A program made the translations under genes and the position numbers. From assembly GCA_016223165.1 (NCBI GenBank), contig JACRPO010000009.1:930001-994000 (forward strand): a DNA stretch of 64,000 nucleotides, written 5' to 3'. This DNA comes from Burkholderiales bacterium (GTDB lineage: Bacteria > Pseudomonadota > Gammaproteobacteria > Burkholderiales > Burkholderiaceae_C). Positions within the stretch are counted from its first letter, which is position 1; each line of letters begins with the position of its first letter. This document shows positions 1-8,844 of the stretch, one piece after another. The notes under the pieces are model-generated. The model was given only the letters and a program-made list of their open reading frames with translations. It had not been told where the DNA came from and did not search any database.

Positions 1-582
1 GTAGAGCGCACCGAGCGGGTCGTAGGCGTGCTCGGTGCGCGCCTTGTCGATCTCGTCGACCACCATCACCGGGTTGGCGTAGACGCCGTCGACCAGCGTC
101 TCGAAGACCTTGCCCGGCCGCGCGCCCTTCCACTGGCTGCTGGCGCCACTGAGCAGCCAGCCGGCGGTGAGGCTGCTCATCGAGACGAAGCCGAGCCCCG
201 TGCCGAGCAGCTTGGCCACTTCGCGCGCGAAATGCGTCTTGCCGATGCCCGGCGGGCCGAGCAGCAGCATCGGCGTGATCTCGAGCGCGTCGCGGCTGTC
301 GTGGCACAGCGCGAGCTGGCGGCGGATGTCGTCGAGCACCTCGGTGAAGTTGGGCAGCTCCTCGTAGAGGTGCTCCATGGCCGGCAGGCCCGAGGGCTTG
401 ACCTGGAAGCGCTCCGCCCCTTTCTCGAGCATGCGCTCGTAGGTGGCGCGCAACGTCTCGTGCTCGCGCGGGGGCAGCTTGTCCAGGCGCTTTTCCACAT
501 CGTGGACGCGGAACACGGTGCGCATGTGGGCCAGCGGGATCGAAGCCGACGCGCGCGGCACCAGATCGGTCGAACGACTCAT
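1..582 (-). CDS. AAA+ family ATPase, N-terminal part (runs off the left edge)
   Basis: Reading from an ATG at 582 gives 194 codons with no stop before the edge. The product shows a Walker A motif GPPGIGKT near residue 106 and a Walker B-like VMVVDEID near residue 170, so it is a P-loop AAA+ ATPase. An approximately 95-residue helical N-terminal region precedes the ATPase core, which recalls Lon-like AAA proteins of Burkholderiales, but the C-terminal half (where a protease domain would lie) is outside the window. The family-level call rests on both nucleotide-binding motifs; Lon-like function is inference. It is divergent from the small gene at 1001. Confidence 0.8.
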   Translation of the reverse strand, partial: MSRSTDLVPRASASIPLAHMRTVFRVHDVEKRLDKLPPREHETLRATYERMLEKGAERFQVKPSGLPAMEHLYEELPNFTEVLDDIRRQLALCHDSRDALEITPMLLLGPPGIGKTHFAREVAKLLGTGLGFVSMSSLTAGWLLSGASSQWKGARPGKVFETLVDGVYANPVMVVDEIDKARTEHAYDPLGALY

Positions 583-1000
583 GCACGGACTCCCTTGGCC
601 GATGACAGCGGAGGCTGTCGCTGACACACACGGACTTCAACGCGCTGCTGCCGCTCCCCGCGTACTGCCGGCAAACGAGGCGCCTGACCCGATTGCAGCA
701 AAGACTGCCACAGCCGCGCCGTCGAACAAAGCCCGGGGAAGGCCTCAATTGGTGGGGTCGGCTCGCCGGCTGCCACCACCAAAGGCACAACGAGCCAAAG
801 CCTTCACGAACGGCCTGCCGGGCGCGGCAGCCATGCAGGGTTGGATTCGGCACGGCCGGGCGCGGTTCATCGCGTTCAGCCGCAGCCCATCGCGGCCAGC
901 CGGCCACCGGTCGTGTGCCCCTGGCGACGCGCCGCACGGGAACCTAGAGTGCACCCAACGACAAGACATTCAGCCCCACAGACACACCTTCGGAGCCGCC
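583..1000. other. Intergenic region, 418 bp, no gene seen
   Basis: Divergent spacer between the AAA ATPase and the small membrane peptide. Open frames here lack family motifs and look like GC-rich shadows. No clear sigma70 promoter could be picked by eye. Confidence 0.4.
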
Positions 1001-1159
1001 ATGAACACCCCCCGCCAAGCCGCCCTGCAACGCCTGACCGCCTTCTCTCTCGCCCTGCTGATGACGCTGGGCATGCTGGGCACGGTGGACCACCTCGCCA
1101 CCAGCGACCCGACGCCCGCACAGCTGGCGCGTGCCGCGGCCGAGGCAGCGCGCGGCTGA
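1001..1159 (+). CDS. Small membrane peptide, 52 aa, unknown function
   Basis: ATG at 1001 and TGA at 1157-1159. The peptide begins MNTPRQAALQRLTAFSLALL and has one hydrophobic segment at about residues 13-30, followed by an Ala-rich polar end, so it is probably a single-pass membrane or secreted small protein. Small proteins of this layout are, from memory, common in Burkholderiales, but no function is known to me. A good hairpin terminator lies about 170 bp downstream, which supports a separate transcript. The longer open frame that starts at 443 in the same phase is less credible because its upstream part is low-complexity. Confidence 0.6.
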   Translation: MNTPRQAALQRLTAFSLALLMTLGMLGTVDHLATSDPTPAQLARAAAEAARG

Positions 1160-1235
1160 TCGCCGCGCCAGCCTTTGCGGCTTTCTGCTGCCGCCGATCG
1201 TTTCATCTGTAGCCGACCCGACCCGCTCATCGACC

Positions 1236-1273
1236 TGCCGACACTTGTCGGCACCTGTCGGCACCTGTCGGCA
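1236..1273. repeat. TGTCGGCA direct and inverted repeats
   Basis: TGCCGACA (1236-1243) is followed by three TGTCGGCA copies at 1246, 1256 and 1266, each 10 bp apart. The first and second elements form a perfect inverted repeat with a 2-bp gap. The 10-bp spacing places the copies on one face of the helix, as expected for protein binding, although a simple slipped repeat is equally possible. It lies between the small peptide gene and pepP. Confidence 0.6.
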
Positions 1274-1330
1274 GACGGCCGGCAGGCCGATCGGAAGATT
1301 CCTCCTACGTTCTCACTGCGAGACGTTTTC

Positions 1331-1367
1331 GGCCCCGGAGCTCGCACTCCGGGGCCGCCTTCTTTCT
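1331..1367 (+). terminator. Rho-independent-type terminator
   Basis: A perfect 10-bp stem (GGCCCCGGAG at 1331-1340 and CTCCGGGGCC at 1347-1356) with a 6-nt loop is followed by a T-rich run (CTTCTTTCTT). It probably ends the transcript of the small peptide and insulates the aminopeptidase gene. Confidence 0.7.
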
Positions 1368-1464
1368 TGCACGCGCTTTTCCCCCGACCACCCCGCGTAC
1401 GTGCCAAGGGCCTGCCACCTAGAATTTGTGCCCTTCCCCGCCTCCCCGGCGTCCCGGAGCCCCG

Positions 1465-3318
1465 ATGGACACCCGCACCTCCCCATTCCGTGCCCGCATC
1501 ACCCAGCTGCGTGACGTGCTCGCGCGCGAGGGCATCGATGCGCTGCTGGTGCCGAGCGCCGATCCGCATCTTTCCGAGTACCTGCCCGAGCGCTGGCAGG
1601 GGCGGCAGTGGCTGTCGGGATTCACGGGTTCGATGGCCACGCTCGTCGTCGGGCGGCGCGCCGCGGCGCTCTTCGCCGACAGCCGCTACTGGGTGCAGGC
1701 CGAGGCCGAGCTCGCCGGCAGCGGCATCGAGCTCGTGCGCATCGTCTCCGCGGCAGCACCGGCGCACATCGACTGGATGATCGAGCAGGTGCCGCGCGGC
1801 GGCACCGTAGCCGTCGATGGCCAGGTGCTCGGGCTCGGCGCGGCCCAGGCCTTGAAGTCGCGGCTCGAGGCGGCCGGCATCACGCTGCGCACCGACACCG
1901 ACCCGCTGAACGCCATCTGGCCCGAGCGCCCGCCGCTGCCGGCGCAGCCGGTGTACGCGCATGTGGCGCCGCATGCGCCGCGGCCGCGCCGCGACAAGCT
2001 CGCGCTCGTGCGCCGCGCCATGGCCGCGCAGGGCGCGACGCATCACTTCGTCTCCACGGTCGACGACATCGCCTGGATCAGCAACCTGCGCGGCAGCGAC
2101 GTCGAATACAACCCCGTCTTCATGGCCCACCTGCTGCTCGACGGCGCCGGCGGCCGGCTGTTCGCCGATGTCGACACCGGCGCCGGCGGCGCGGTCAAGA
2201 TCGCCGCCGCCGAACGCGCCGCGCTCGCCGCCGACGGCATCGAGGTGCTGCCCTATGCGCAGGCCGGCGCGGCGCTGGCCGCGCTCGGCGCCGCCGATGC
2301 GCTGCTCATCGACCCCAAGCGCATCACGCTCGGCTTGCGCCAATGCGTGGGCGCCGGCTGCAAGGTGATCGAGGCCATCAACCCGAGCACGCTCGCCAAG
2401 AGCCGCAAGACCGACGCCGAGGCCGCCCACGTGCGCGAGGCGATGATCGAGGACGGCGCGGCGATGTGCGAGTTCTACGCCTGGATGGAGGAGGCGCTCG
2501 CGCCCGGCCGCCCGCACGGCGTGGTCACCGAGCTCACCATCGACGAGCGGCTCTCGGCGGCGCGCGCGCGCCGACCGGGCTTCGTCGGCCTGTCGTTCTC
2601 CACCATCGCCGGCTTCAACGCCAACGGGGCGATGCCGCACTACCGCGCCACGCCCGAGAGCCACGCCGTGATCACGGTGAATCCTGGTGAAGGAGGCCTG
2701 CTGCTCATCGACAGCGGCGGCCAGTACCTCGGCGGCACCACCGACATCACGCGCGTGTGGCCCGTGGGCGCGGTGAGCGCGGCGATGAAGCGCGACTTCA
2801 CGCTCGTGCTCAAGGGCACGATGGCGCTTTCGCGCACGCGCTTCCCGCGCGGCACGCTGAGCCCGATGATCGACGCCATCGCGCGCGCGCCGCTGTGGGC
2901 CGAGGGCCTGGACTTCGGCCACGGCACCGGCCACGGCGTGGGCTACTTCCTCAACGTGCACGAGGGCCCGCAGAGCATCAGCCGCACGATCCCCGAGCCG
3001 CACATGGCGATGGAGCCGGGCATGATCACCTCCATCGAGCCGGGCCTGTACCGGCCGGGCCAATGGGGCGTGCGCATCGAGAACCTCGTGCTCAACGTGC
3101 CGGCGAGCACGCCCGAGGGCACCACCTTCGGCGAGTTCCTCGAGTTCGAGACGCTGACGCTGTGCCCGATCGATGGGCGCTGCATTGACCGCGCCCTGCT
3201 GCGCGCCGACGAGATCGCCTGGCTGAACGCCTACCACGCCACCGTGCGCGAACGGCTGGCGCCACGGGTGAGCAGCGCGGCGCGCGCGTGGCTGGAGGCG
3301 CGCACGATGCCGCTGTGA
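1465..3318 (+). CDS. pepP: M24 family Xaa-Pro aminopeptidase
   Basis: 617 aa from ATG 1465, with GGAG at 1456-1459 five bases upstream; this start is preferred over an in-frame start at 1426. It is a long (about 600 aa) AMPP-type enzyme with two N-terminal creatinase-like domains and a C-terminal pita-bread metallopeptidase domain. Metal ligands are visible: Asp in LLIDSGGQY and TTDITRVW, His in GHGTGHGVGYFLNVHEG, Glu in SIEPGLYR and the Glu of FLEFETLTL. It removes N-terminal residues preceding proline, probably in the cytoplasm using Mn2+. The ROK kinase gene follows immediately on the same strand. The symbol is used in the broad sense; this long form is distinct from the 440-aa E. coli PepP. 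Confidence 0.88.
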   Translation: MDTRTSPFRARITQLRDVLAREGIDALLVPSADPHLSEYLPERWQGRQWLSGFTGSMATLVVGRRAAALFADSRYWVQAEAELAGSGIELVRIVSAAAPAHIDWMIEQVPRGGTVAVDGQVLGLGAAQALKSRLEAAGITLRTDTDPLNAIWPERPPLPAQPVYAHVAPHAPRPRRDKLALVRRAMAAQGATHHFVSTVDDIAWISNLRGSDVEYNPVFMAHLLLDGAGGRLFADVDTGAGGAVKIAAAERAALAADGIEVLPYAQAGAALAALGAADALLIDPKRITLGLRQCVGAGCKVIEAINPSTLAKSRKTDAEAAHVREAMIEDGAAMCEFYAWMEEALAPGRPHGVVTELTIDERLSAARARRPGFVGLSFSTIAGFNANGAMPHYRATPESHAVITVNPGEGGLLLIDSGGQYLGGTTDITRVWPVGAVSAAMKRDFTLVLKGTMALSRTRFPRGTLSPMIDAIARAPLWAEGLDFGHGTGHGVGYFLNVHEGPQSISRTIPEPHMAMEPGMITSIEPGLYRPGQWGVRIENLVLNVPASTPEGTTFGEFLEFETLTLCPIDGRCIDRALLRADEIAWLNAYHATVRERLAPRVSSAARAWLEARTMPL

Positions 3319-3377
3319 CGGCCGCCTTGACGTCCACCAGAACGGCCGCCAGAACGGCCGCTGCAAGGCCGGCCACG

Positions 3378-4349
3378 ATGCTCGGCATCGACCTCGGCGG
3401 CACCAAGACCGAGGCGGTGCTGCTCGGCGCCGAAGGCGGCGGCAGCGGTGGCAGCGCCGGTGGCGAGCGCGCCGCCGGCGAGGTGCTGTGGCGCGAGCGC
3501 GTGGCCACGCCGGCCGGCGACTACGCCGCGACGCTGGCCATGCTCGCCGGCCTCGTGCAGCACGCCAGGAAGGCGGCGGGCGGCGCGGTGAGCATCGGCA
3601 TCGGCACGCCCGGCACCGTCACCGCCGACGGGCGCATGAAGAACTGCAATTCGCAGTGCCTGAACGGCCGCACGCTGCGCAGCGACCTCGAAGCCGCCGT
3701 CGGCCAGCCGGTGGCGGTGGCCAACGACGCCAACTGCCTGGCGCTCTCGGAAGCGACCGATGGCGCCGGCGCCGGCCACGGCGTCGTCTTCGCCGCCATC
3801 CTCGGCACCGGCGTCGGTGCCGGCATCGCCGTGCACGGGCGCGTGCTCACCGGGCCCAACGGCGTCGCCGGCGAGTGGGGGCACAACCCGCTGCCGTGGC
3901 GTGACGCCGCGCTCGACCCGCTGTGGAGCTGCTACTGCGGCCACGCCGGCTGCATCGAGACGCTGGTGAGCGGGCCGGGGCTGGCGCGCGACCATCGCGA
4001 GCACGGCGCTGCCGGGCACCTGAGCGGCGAGCAGATCGCCGCCGCCGCGGCATGCGGCGATGCCGCCTGCGCCGCCACGCTCGAACGCCACGCGTCGCGG
4101 CTGGCGCGCTCGCTCGCCGCCGTCATCAACCTTCTCGACCCCGACATCGTCGTGCTCGGTGGCGGCCTGTCGCGCATGGCCCATCTGTACGAGCGCGTGC
4201 CGCAGCTGTGGCACCCATGGGTGGTGAGCGGCGGCGTGCGCGAACCCGTGCGCACGCGCCTGGCCGCCAGCGTGCACGGCGACGCCTCCGGCGTGCGCGG
4301 CGCCGCCTGGCTCGGCCGCGACCTGGCCCGGCGCAGCGGTCTCGCTTGA
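3378..4349 (+). CDS. ROK family sugar kinase (fructokinase or N-acetylglucosamine kinase)
   Basis: 323 aa from ATG 3378, where the protein begins MLGIDLGGTKTE, the phosphate-binding motif of ROK kinases. The ROK zinc signature is present as CYCGHAGCIET near residues 187-197. It phosphorylates a hexose at the expense of ATP; fructose and N-acetylglucosamine are the usual choices and the sequence alone does not separate them. A GTG at 3315 overlaps the pepP stop (GTGA) and would add an Ala/Thr/Arg-rich leader made by a short duplication, so coupling to pepP is possible. NagA at 41.5 kb would fit a GlcNAc role but is not linked. Confidence 0.82.
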   Translation: MLGIDLGGTKTEAVLLGAEGGGSGGSAGGERAAGEVLWRERVATPAGDYAATLAMLAGLVQHARKAAGGAVSIGIGTPGTVTADGRMKNCNSQCLNGRTLRSDLEAAVGQPVAVANDANCLALSEATDGAGAGHGVVFAAILGTGVGAGIAVHGRVLTGPNGVAGEWGHNPLPWRDAALDPLWSCYCGHAGCIETLVSGPGLARDHREHGAAGHLSGEQIAAAAACGDAACAATLERHASRLARSLAAVINLLDPDIVVLGGGLSRMAHLYERVPQLWHPWVVSGGVREPVRTRLAASVHGDASGVRGAAWLGRDLARRSGLA

Positions 4350-4596
4350 CCGCTCGCTCGACCGCGCGCTTGCCGTTCGCCTGACCGCTCGCGTCGCCGC
4401 TTGCTTCATCGTTTTCTTGAGCGCGCGCTTGAGCGAGCGCTCGCCCGGGCGCTCCACCGCTCGCTTGACCGCTGTCAAGGCCGCGCGGGCGCGGCGCGCT
4501 TACCTTCGGTCTGGGTGGTCGCCGGTTCGGCTTGGCCGGCCCAGCGAGCCGCCCTCATCCTCACTCCTCTTCTCCTTCCCCCGACCGGAGCCGCCG
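4350..4596. other. Low-complexity spacer with CGCTCGCTTGACCG-like units
   Basis: The 247-bp gap begins with imperfect copies of CGCTYGCTTGACCGC (about 4344-4480). No gene or confident promoter was seen. The repeats resemble slippage products rather than a known element. Confidence 0.4.
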
Positions 4597-5184
4597 ATGA
4601 ATGCCGCCCTCGCCACCACCGCACCGGGCCCCGCCGCGGACCCTCCCGAGCCGATCGCCGGGTTCTCGCGCTGCCACGAGGGCATCCTGCAGCATCTGTC
4701 GTCGCTGGCCGCGTTGCCTGCGCTCGCCGAGGCGGTGGCGCGCGCCCGCGCCGTGGCCGCGGAGACGCAGCGCTTCTTCCGTGCCGTGGTCTACGAGCAC
4801 CACCTGGAGGAGGAGCGCGAGTTGTTCCCGGCCGTGCTCGCCAGCGCCACGCCCGGCGCCGAGCATGACCAGGTGCGGGCGATCGTCGACCAGCTGACGC
4901 AGGAGCACCGCGACGTCGAGGCCGCCTTCGAGGCGATCGAGCCCTCGCTCAAGCGCCTCGCCAAGGGGCAGGACGCGGCGCTCGCCGGCGCCGAGCTCGC
5001 CGCGCGCGTGCGCTCGCTCGTCACCCGCTACGAGGAGCACGCGCACTACGAGGAGAACGAGTTGCTGCCGCTCGCCGAGCGCATCCTGGCTCGCAACGGC
5101 AACCACATGGCGGCGCTCGGGCTGTCGCTGCACCTGCGGCACGCGCTGCCGGAGGTGCTGGCGCGCTACGGCGCGAGGTTCTGA
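4597..5184 (+). CDS. Hemerythrin HHE domain protein
   Basis: 195 aa. Start ATG 4597 is preceded by GGAG at 4587-4590, and the in-frame extension upstream is low-complexity. Histidine and Glu/Asp metal-ligand candidates lie in the order expected of a four-helix HHE bundle: CHEGILQHL, YEHHLEEERELF, EHDQV, TQEHRDVEAAF and EEHAHYEENELL. Such proteins bind a di-iron centre and sense or handle oxygen, NO or iron. It stands alone on the plus strand and converges with the TRAP operon through a shared hairpin. Confidence 0.85.
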   Translation: MNAALATTAPGPAADPPEPIAGFSRCHEGILQHLSSLAALPALAEAVARARAVAAETQRFFRAVVYEHHLEEERELFPAVLASATPGAEHDQVRAIVDQLTQEHRDVEAAFEAIEPSLKRLAKGQDAALAGAELAARVRSLVTRYEEHAHYEENELLPLAERILARNGNHMAALGLSLHLRHALPEVLARYGARF

Positions 5185-5204
5185 AGCCCGGCCGGCCGGA
5201 ATGC

Positions 5205-5227
5205 CGAGGGGCCCAGCGGGCCCCTCG
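5205..5227. terminator. Bidirectional hairpin between convergent genes
   Basis: A perfect 10-bp stem CGAGGGGCCC / GGGCCCCTCG with a 3-nt loop lies between the hemerythrin stop and the DctP stop. There is no clean T run on either side, so a terminator role is likely but not certain. Confidence 0.6.
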
Positions 5228-5289
5228 TTGCGTCGTCGACGATGCTGCGCGCTGTCGGGCCTTCGATGCCCGCAGCCCGTTCAGCCCCT

Positions 5290-6339
5290 TCAGCCCTTGC
5301 CGTGCTTGGCGATCAGCGCCCTGGCGCTCGAGAGCAGCTGCGCCCCCTTGAACCCGCGCTTGTCCATGTCGGCCACCCACTCCTCGTCGATGTTCGACGA
5401 GAGCTTGATGAACTCCTGCCGCTGCGCGGCGGTGAACTGGTAGATCGTGTTGCCGCGGTCGACGGCCGCCTTGCGGCCCGGCACGTCGTTGGCCTGCTGC
5501 ACCTTGCCCAGCCAGGCCGAGGTGGCCGCGCCGGAGTTGGCGTCGATCACCTTCTTCAGGTCGGGCGCGAGCGACTCGTACTTCGGCTTGTTCATGGTCA
5601 TGATGAACGCCGACGTGTACAGCGCACCGGCGGTGTTGTCGAACTCGCTGTGGTGCTTGCACAGCTCGTGCACCTTCACCGACGGCACCACCTCCCAGGG
5701 GATGACGCAGGCGTCGATCGTGCCCTTGCTGAGCGAATCGGGGATCTGCGGCAGCGGCATGCCCACCGGCGTGGCGCCCACCGAGCCGAGCATCTTGGTC
5801 ACCAGCCGCGTGGGGCCGCGCACCTTCATGCCGCGCAGGTCGGCGACGCTCCTGATCGGCTTGCTGGCCGAGTGGAACATGCCCGGCCCGTGCACGTGCA
5901 GGGCGATCGGGTGCGTCTCCTTGAACTCGTCCGGGCACTGCGTCTGGAAGTACTCCCAGTACGCCTTCGAGGTGGCCTCGGCGTTGTTCATCATGAACGG
6001 CAGCTCGAAGACCTCGACGCGCGGAAAGCGGCCGGCCGTCCACCCGGGCAGCACCCAGACGATGTCGACGACGCCGTCGCGCGCCTGGTCGTAGAGCTGC
6101 GGCGGCTGGCCGCCGAGCTGCATCGCCGGGTAGGCCTCGAACTTGATGCGGCCGCCGCTCTCCTTCTCGACCTTCTCCATCCATGCCTTGTGCATGGTGA
6201 GCCAGACGGCGCTCATCGGCGCCATGAAGGTGTGGAACTTGAGCGTCACGGTCTGCTGCGCCAGCGCCGCCAGCGGCGTGCCGAGCGTGGCGGCGGCCGT
6301 GATCGCGGTCGCACCTTGCAGGAGGGAGCGGCGTTTCAT
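5290..6339 (-). CDS. dctP: TRAP transporter substrate-binding protein DctP
   Basis: 349 aa from ATG 6339, which is followed by a Tat/Sec-like leader MKRRSLLQG and a hydrophobic stretch ending ALAQ at about residue 28; GGAG lies upstream. The fold is a periplasmic DctP-type receptor, with the conserved Arg of LRGMKVRGPTR near residue 165 that normally pairs with a substrate carboxylate. It captures an organic acid and delivers it to the DctQM permease encoded just upstream. It is the last gene of a run that also encodes a Rieske oxygenase, a glutamine-synthetase-like ligase and a ferredoxin, so the ligand may be the substrate of those enzymes (inference). Confidence 0.9.
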   Translation of the reverse strand: MKRRSLLQGATAITAAATLGTPLAALAQQTVTLKFHTFMAPMSAVWLTMHKAWMEKVEKESGGRIKFEAYPAMQLGGQPPQLYDQARDGVVDIVWVLPGWTAGRFPRVEVFELPFMMNNAEATSKAYWEYFQTQCPDEFKETHPIALHVHGPGMFHSASKPIRSVADLRGMKVRGPTRLVTKMLGSVGATPVGMPLPQIPDSLSKGTIDACVIPWEVVPSVKVHELCKHHSEFDNTAGALYTSAFIMTMNKPKYESLAPDLKKVIDANSGAATSAWLGKVQQANDVPGRKAAVDRGNTIYQFTAAQRQEFIKLSSNIDEEWVADMDKRGFKGAQLLSSARALIAKHGKG

Positions 6340-6455
6340 GGGATGGGTCTCCGGGCGGGTGAAAGTGTTCGAAGGCAATGTTCGAAGTTAACGGGCCGGC
6401 CGGCCGGGCGACTTCAAGGATTTCCCTGAGTGACCCGATGGCGCCGGGGGGTCGG

Positions 6456-7772
6456 CTAGCCCACGTACTTCACCAGCCACAGCGAGATGGCCGGGAAGAA
6501 CAGCAGCAGCAGCGTGCGCAGCGTGTCGCTCACGAGGAACGGCATGACGCCGCGGTAGCTCTCGGCGATGGGCACGTCGCGCGCCATGCCGTTGACGACG
6601 TAGACGTTGAGCCCCACCGGCGGCGCCAGCAGGCCGAAGCCCACCGTCATCAGCACCATGATGCCGAACCAGATGGCCACGCTCTCCTTGGGCAGGCCGA
6701 AGTCGAGCCCGACCACCATCGGGAAGAAGATCGGGATCGTGAGCAGGATCATCGACAGCTCGTCCATCACCGCGCCGAGCGCGACGTAGAAGAGCAGGAT
6801 CGCGCCCACCACCGCCAGCGGCGGCAGGCCCCAGCCCTGCACCACCGAGGCCAGCTGCCCCGGGACCTGCGTCAGCGCCAGCGCCGAGTTCATGAGGTCG
6901 GCGCCGAGGAAGATCATGAAGATCATCGCCGATGACTCGGCCGTGGCATAGAAGCACTGCTTGAACTTGACCCAGTCGATCTCGCGCTTGGCCAGCGCCG
7001 CCACGAAGGTGGCCGCGGCACCGACGGCCGCGCCTTCTGTGGGCGTGAACTTGCCGCCGTAGATGCCGCCGAAGACGATGATGAAGATGATGGCAATGGG
7101 CGCGATGCCAGAGAGCGATGCCAGCGTCAGGCGCGGCGCCTCGTCGTGCTCGGGCGCGTGGCCGGGCACGAGGCGCACGTAGACGGCGATGGCCACCATG
7201 TAGCCGAGCATCGCGATGATGCCGGGCAGCATGGCCGCCGCGAAGAGCTTGGCAATGTTCTGCTCGGTGAGGATGGCGTAGATGACGAGCGGCACCGAGG
7301 GCGGAATGAGGATGCCGAGCGTGCCGCCGGCGGCGAGCGTGCCGGTGGCCAGGCGCCCGGAGTAGCCGTGCCGCTTCATCTCCGGCAGTGCCACCTGCGT
7401 GATCGTGGCCGCCGTCGCGACGCTCGAGCCGCAGATGGCGCCGAAGGCCGCGCAGGCCATCACCGCCGCCATCGCGAGGCCACCCTTGAAGCGCGACATC
7501 ACGGCCGCCGCAAACCCGAAGAGAGCCCGGCTGATGCCTCCCTGCGTGGCGAAGTTGCCCATCAGGATGAACAGCGGGATGACGCTGAGGTCGTAGCTCG
7601 CGAAACGCGCGAAGGCCTGCGTGTTGAGGAAGCTCGCCAGCGGCGCCCAGCCCGCCTGCATCACGTAGCCGATGCAGCCGGCGGCGAACATGCAGATGGC
7701 GATCGGCACGCGCACGGCCATCAGCACGAGCATGAGCGCGAAGATCACGATCGTGAGCGCGATCGGGCTCAT
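6456..7772 (-). CDS. dctM: TRAP transporter large permease DctM
   Basis: 438 aa from ATG 7772. The protein is almost entirely hydrophobic with about 12 membrane segments and shows the DctM features of the ion-transporter superfamily, such as GTLGILIPPSVPLVIYAI near residue 145. It is the sodium-driven transport subunit in the inner membrane. It lies 55 bp after dctQ and 116 bp before dctP in the same direction, the usual QMP set. A longer in-frame start at 7865 would overlap dctQ and adds a charged low-complexity leader, so it was rejected. Confidence 0.92.
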   Translation of the reverse strand: MSPIALTIVIFALMLVLMAVRVPIAICMFAAGCIGYVMQAGWAPLASFLNTQAFARFASYDLSVIPLFILMGNFATQGGISRALFGFAAAVMSRFKGGLAMAAVMACAAFGAICGSSVATAATITQVALPEMKRHGYSGRLATGTLAAGGTLGILIPPSVPLVIYAILTEQNIAKLFAAAMLPGIIAMLGYMVAIAVYVRLVPGHAPEHDEAPRLTLASLSGIAPIAIIFIIVFGGIYGGKFTPTEGAAVGAAATFVAALAKREIDWVKFKQCFYATAESSAMIFMIFLGADLMNSALALTQVPGQLASVVQGWGLPPLAVVGAILLFYVALGAVMDELSMILLTIPIFFPMVVGLDFGLPKESVAIWFGIMVLMTVGFGLLAPPVGLNVYVVNGMARDVPIAESYRGVMPFLVSDTLRTLLLLFFPAISLWLVKYVG

Positions 7773-7827
7773 TCGAAGTGCCTCCGCGCTGCGCGCTGCG
7801 GCATTCGCCTTGGGGCGGCCCGGCGGC

Positions 7828-8325
7828 TCATGACCGCGCCTCCGCGCCGGCTTCGCCCGCGTCACTGCCGAACCCGCGCGCCGCCTGCGTGAGCGCGATC
7901 ACCGCCGTGAGCGCGATCGGCGGCACCATGAAGCAGTAGACGATCCACTCCGGGAAGCCGAGCATCATCGAGCCCGCTTGCGACCGCCAGGCGCTGAGGC
8001 CGCCGATCGTCGTGCGCCAAGCGAGCAGGCCCATCGCCACCGCCAGCACGAGCGCGCCCATGCGGTCGAGCCGCTCCTGCGTCGCCGCACCCGCCTTCGC
8101 GGTGAAGAAGTCAACGATGATGTTGCCGCGCCTGAACTGGCACCACGGCAGGAAGAGCGCAATGGCGGCGCCCGCTGCCGTGCCCGAGAGCTCGAAGTCG
8201 CCGACGATCGTCCAGCCGGTGGTGTTGCGGCCGATGACGCTGACGCAGGTCATCAGCGTGATCACCGTCAACAGCACGCCGGCCAGCACCGCGCAGGCCT
8301 TGGCCCCTATCTCCAGCAGGCGCAT
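7828..8325 (-). CDS. dctQ: TRAP transporter small permease DctQ
   Basis: 165 aa, ATG 8325 with GGAGGAGA upstream. Four hydrophobic segments are visible and the motif CQFRRGNIIVDFF is typical of DctQ. It forms the membrane complex with DctM. The C-terminus is Ala/Gly/Glu-rich. The gene starts 46 bp after the ferredoxin stop, which suggests cotranscription with the upstream oxygenase genes. Confidence 0.9.
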   Translation of the reverse strand: MRLLEIGAKACAVLAGVLLTVITLMTCVSVIGRNTTGWTIVGDFELSGTAAGAAIALFLPWCQFRRGNIIVDFFTAKAGAATQERLDRMGALVLAVAMGLLAWRTTIGGLSAWRSQAGSMMLGFPEWIVYCFMVPPIALTAVIALTQAARGFGSDAGEAGAEARS

Positions 8326-8371
8326 GGCCCGTCTCCTCCGCCCTGGTTTCGCTCGTGCTCGGGCTCAGTAC

Positions 8372-8698
8372 TCAGTATTGTGTGGGCGGCAAGCGCAGCG
8401 TCAGCCCGTGCAACTCCGGGGTGACGACGAGCTGGCAGCTCAGCCGGCTGCCCGCCTCGCGCGGGGCCGCGGTCATCTCGAGCATCGCCTCCTCGTCGCT
8501 GCTTCGCGGCGGCAGCCGCTCGGCCCATTCGGGCGGCACGATGACGTGGCAGGTGGCGCAGGTCATGCAGCCGCCGCAATCGGCGAGGATGCCATCGACA
8601 CCGTTGTCGACCGCCGCCCACATGACGCTCCTGCCCTCGGTGGCCTCGACCTCGCGGCGCTGGCCATCGTCGGCGACGAACTCGATGCGGATCGGCAT
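8372..8698 (-). CDS. [2Fe-2S] ferredoxin, adrenodoxin/putidaredoxin type
   Basis: 108 aa. Cluster ligands follow the C-x5-C-x2-C...C pattern: Cys41, Cys47 and Cys50 in DCGGCMTCATCHV, and Cys88 in RLSCQLVV. An extra Cys44 replaces the usual Ser. It is an electron carrier, probably donating to the Rieske oxygenase encoded two genes upstream on the same strand; no ferredoxin reductase gene is in this cluster, so a reductase elsewhere would be needed. 146 bp separate it from the glutamine-synthetase-like gene. Confidence 0.9.
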   Translation of the reverse strand: MPIRIEFVADDGQRREVEATEGRSVMWAAVDNGVDGILADCGGCMTCATCHVIVPPEWAERLPPRSSDEEAMLEMTAAPREAGSRLSCQLVVTPELHGLTLRLPPTQY

Positions 8699-8844
8699 GG
8701 CGCGCGATTCTCGACGCCGGGCCCGGTGTCGTGAAGCCGCATGGCTCGTCTAGCAGCTATGCCGCCTCGGCATTGGCCTGCGGCCCCTGCACGACAGGCA
8801 CGCCGTGTGCGCGGCAGCCACACGCCGCCTCACCAGCGGCCGCG

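Noticed and set aside
970..3366. 798-residue open frame opposite pepP
   Set aside because: It is antisense to a complete M24 peptidase, with low-complexity Ala/Arg/Gly composition and no family motif, as expected of shadow frames at this GC content.
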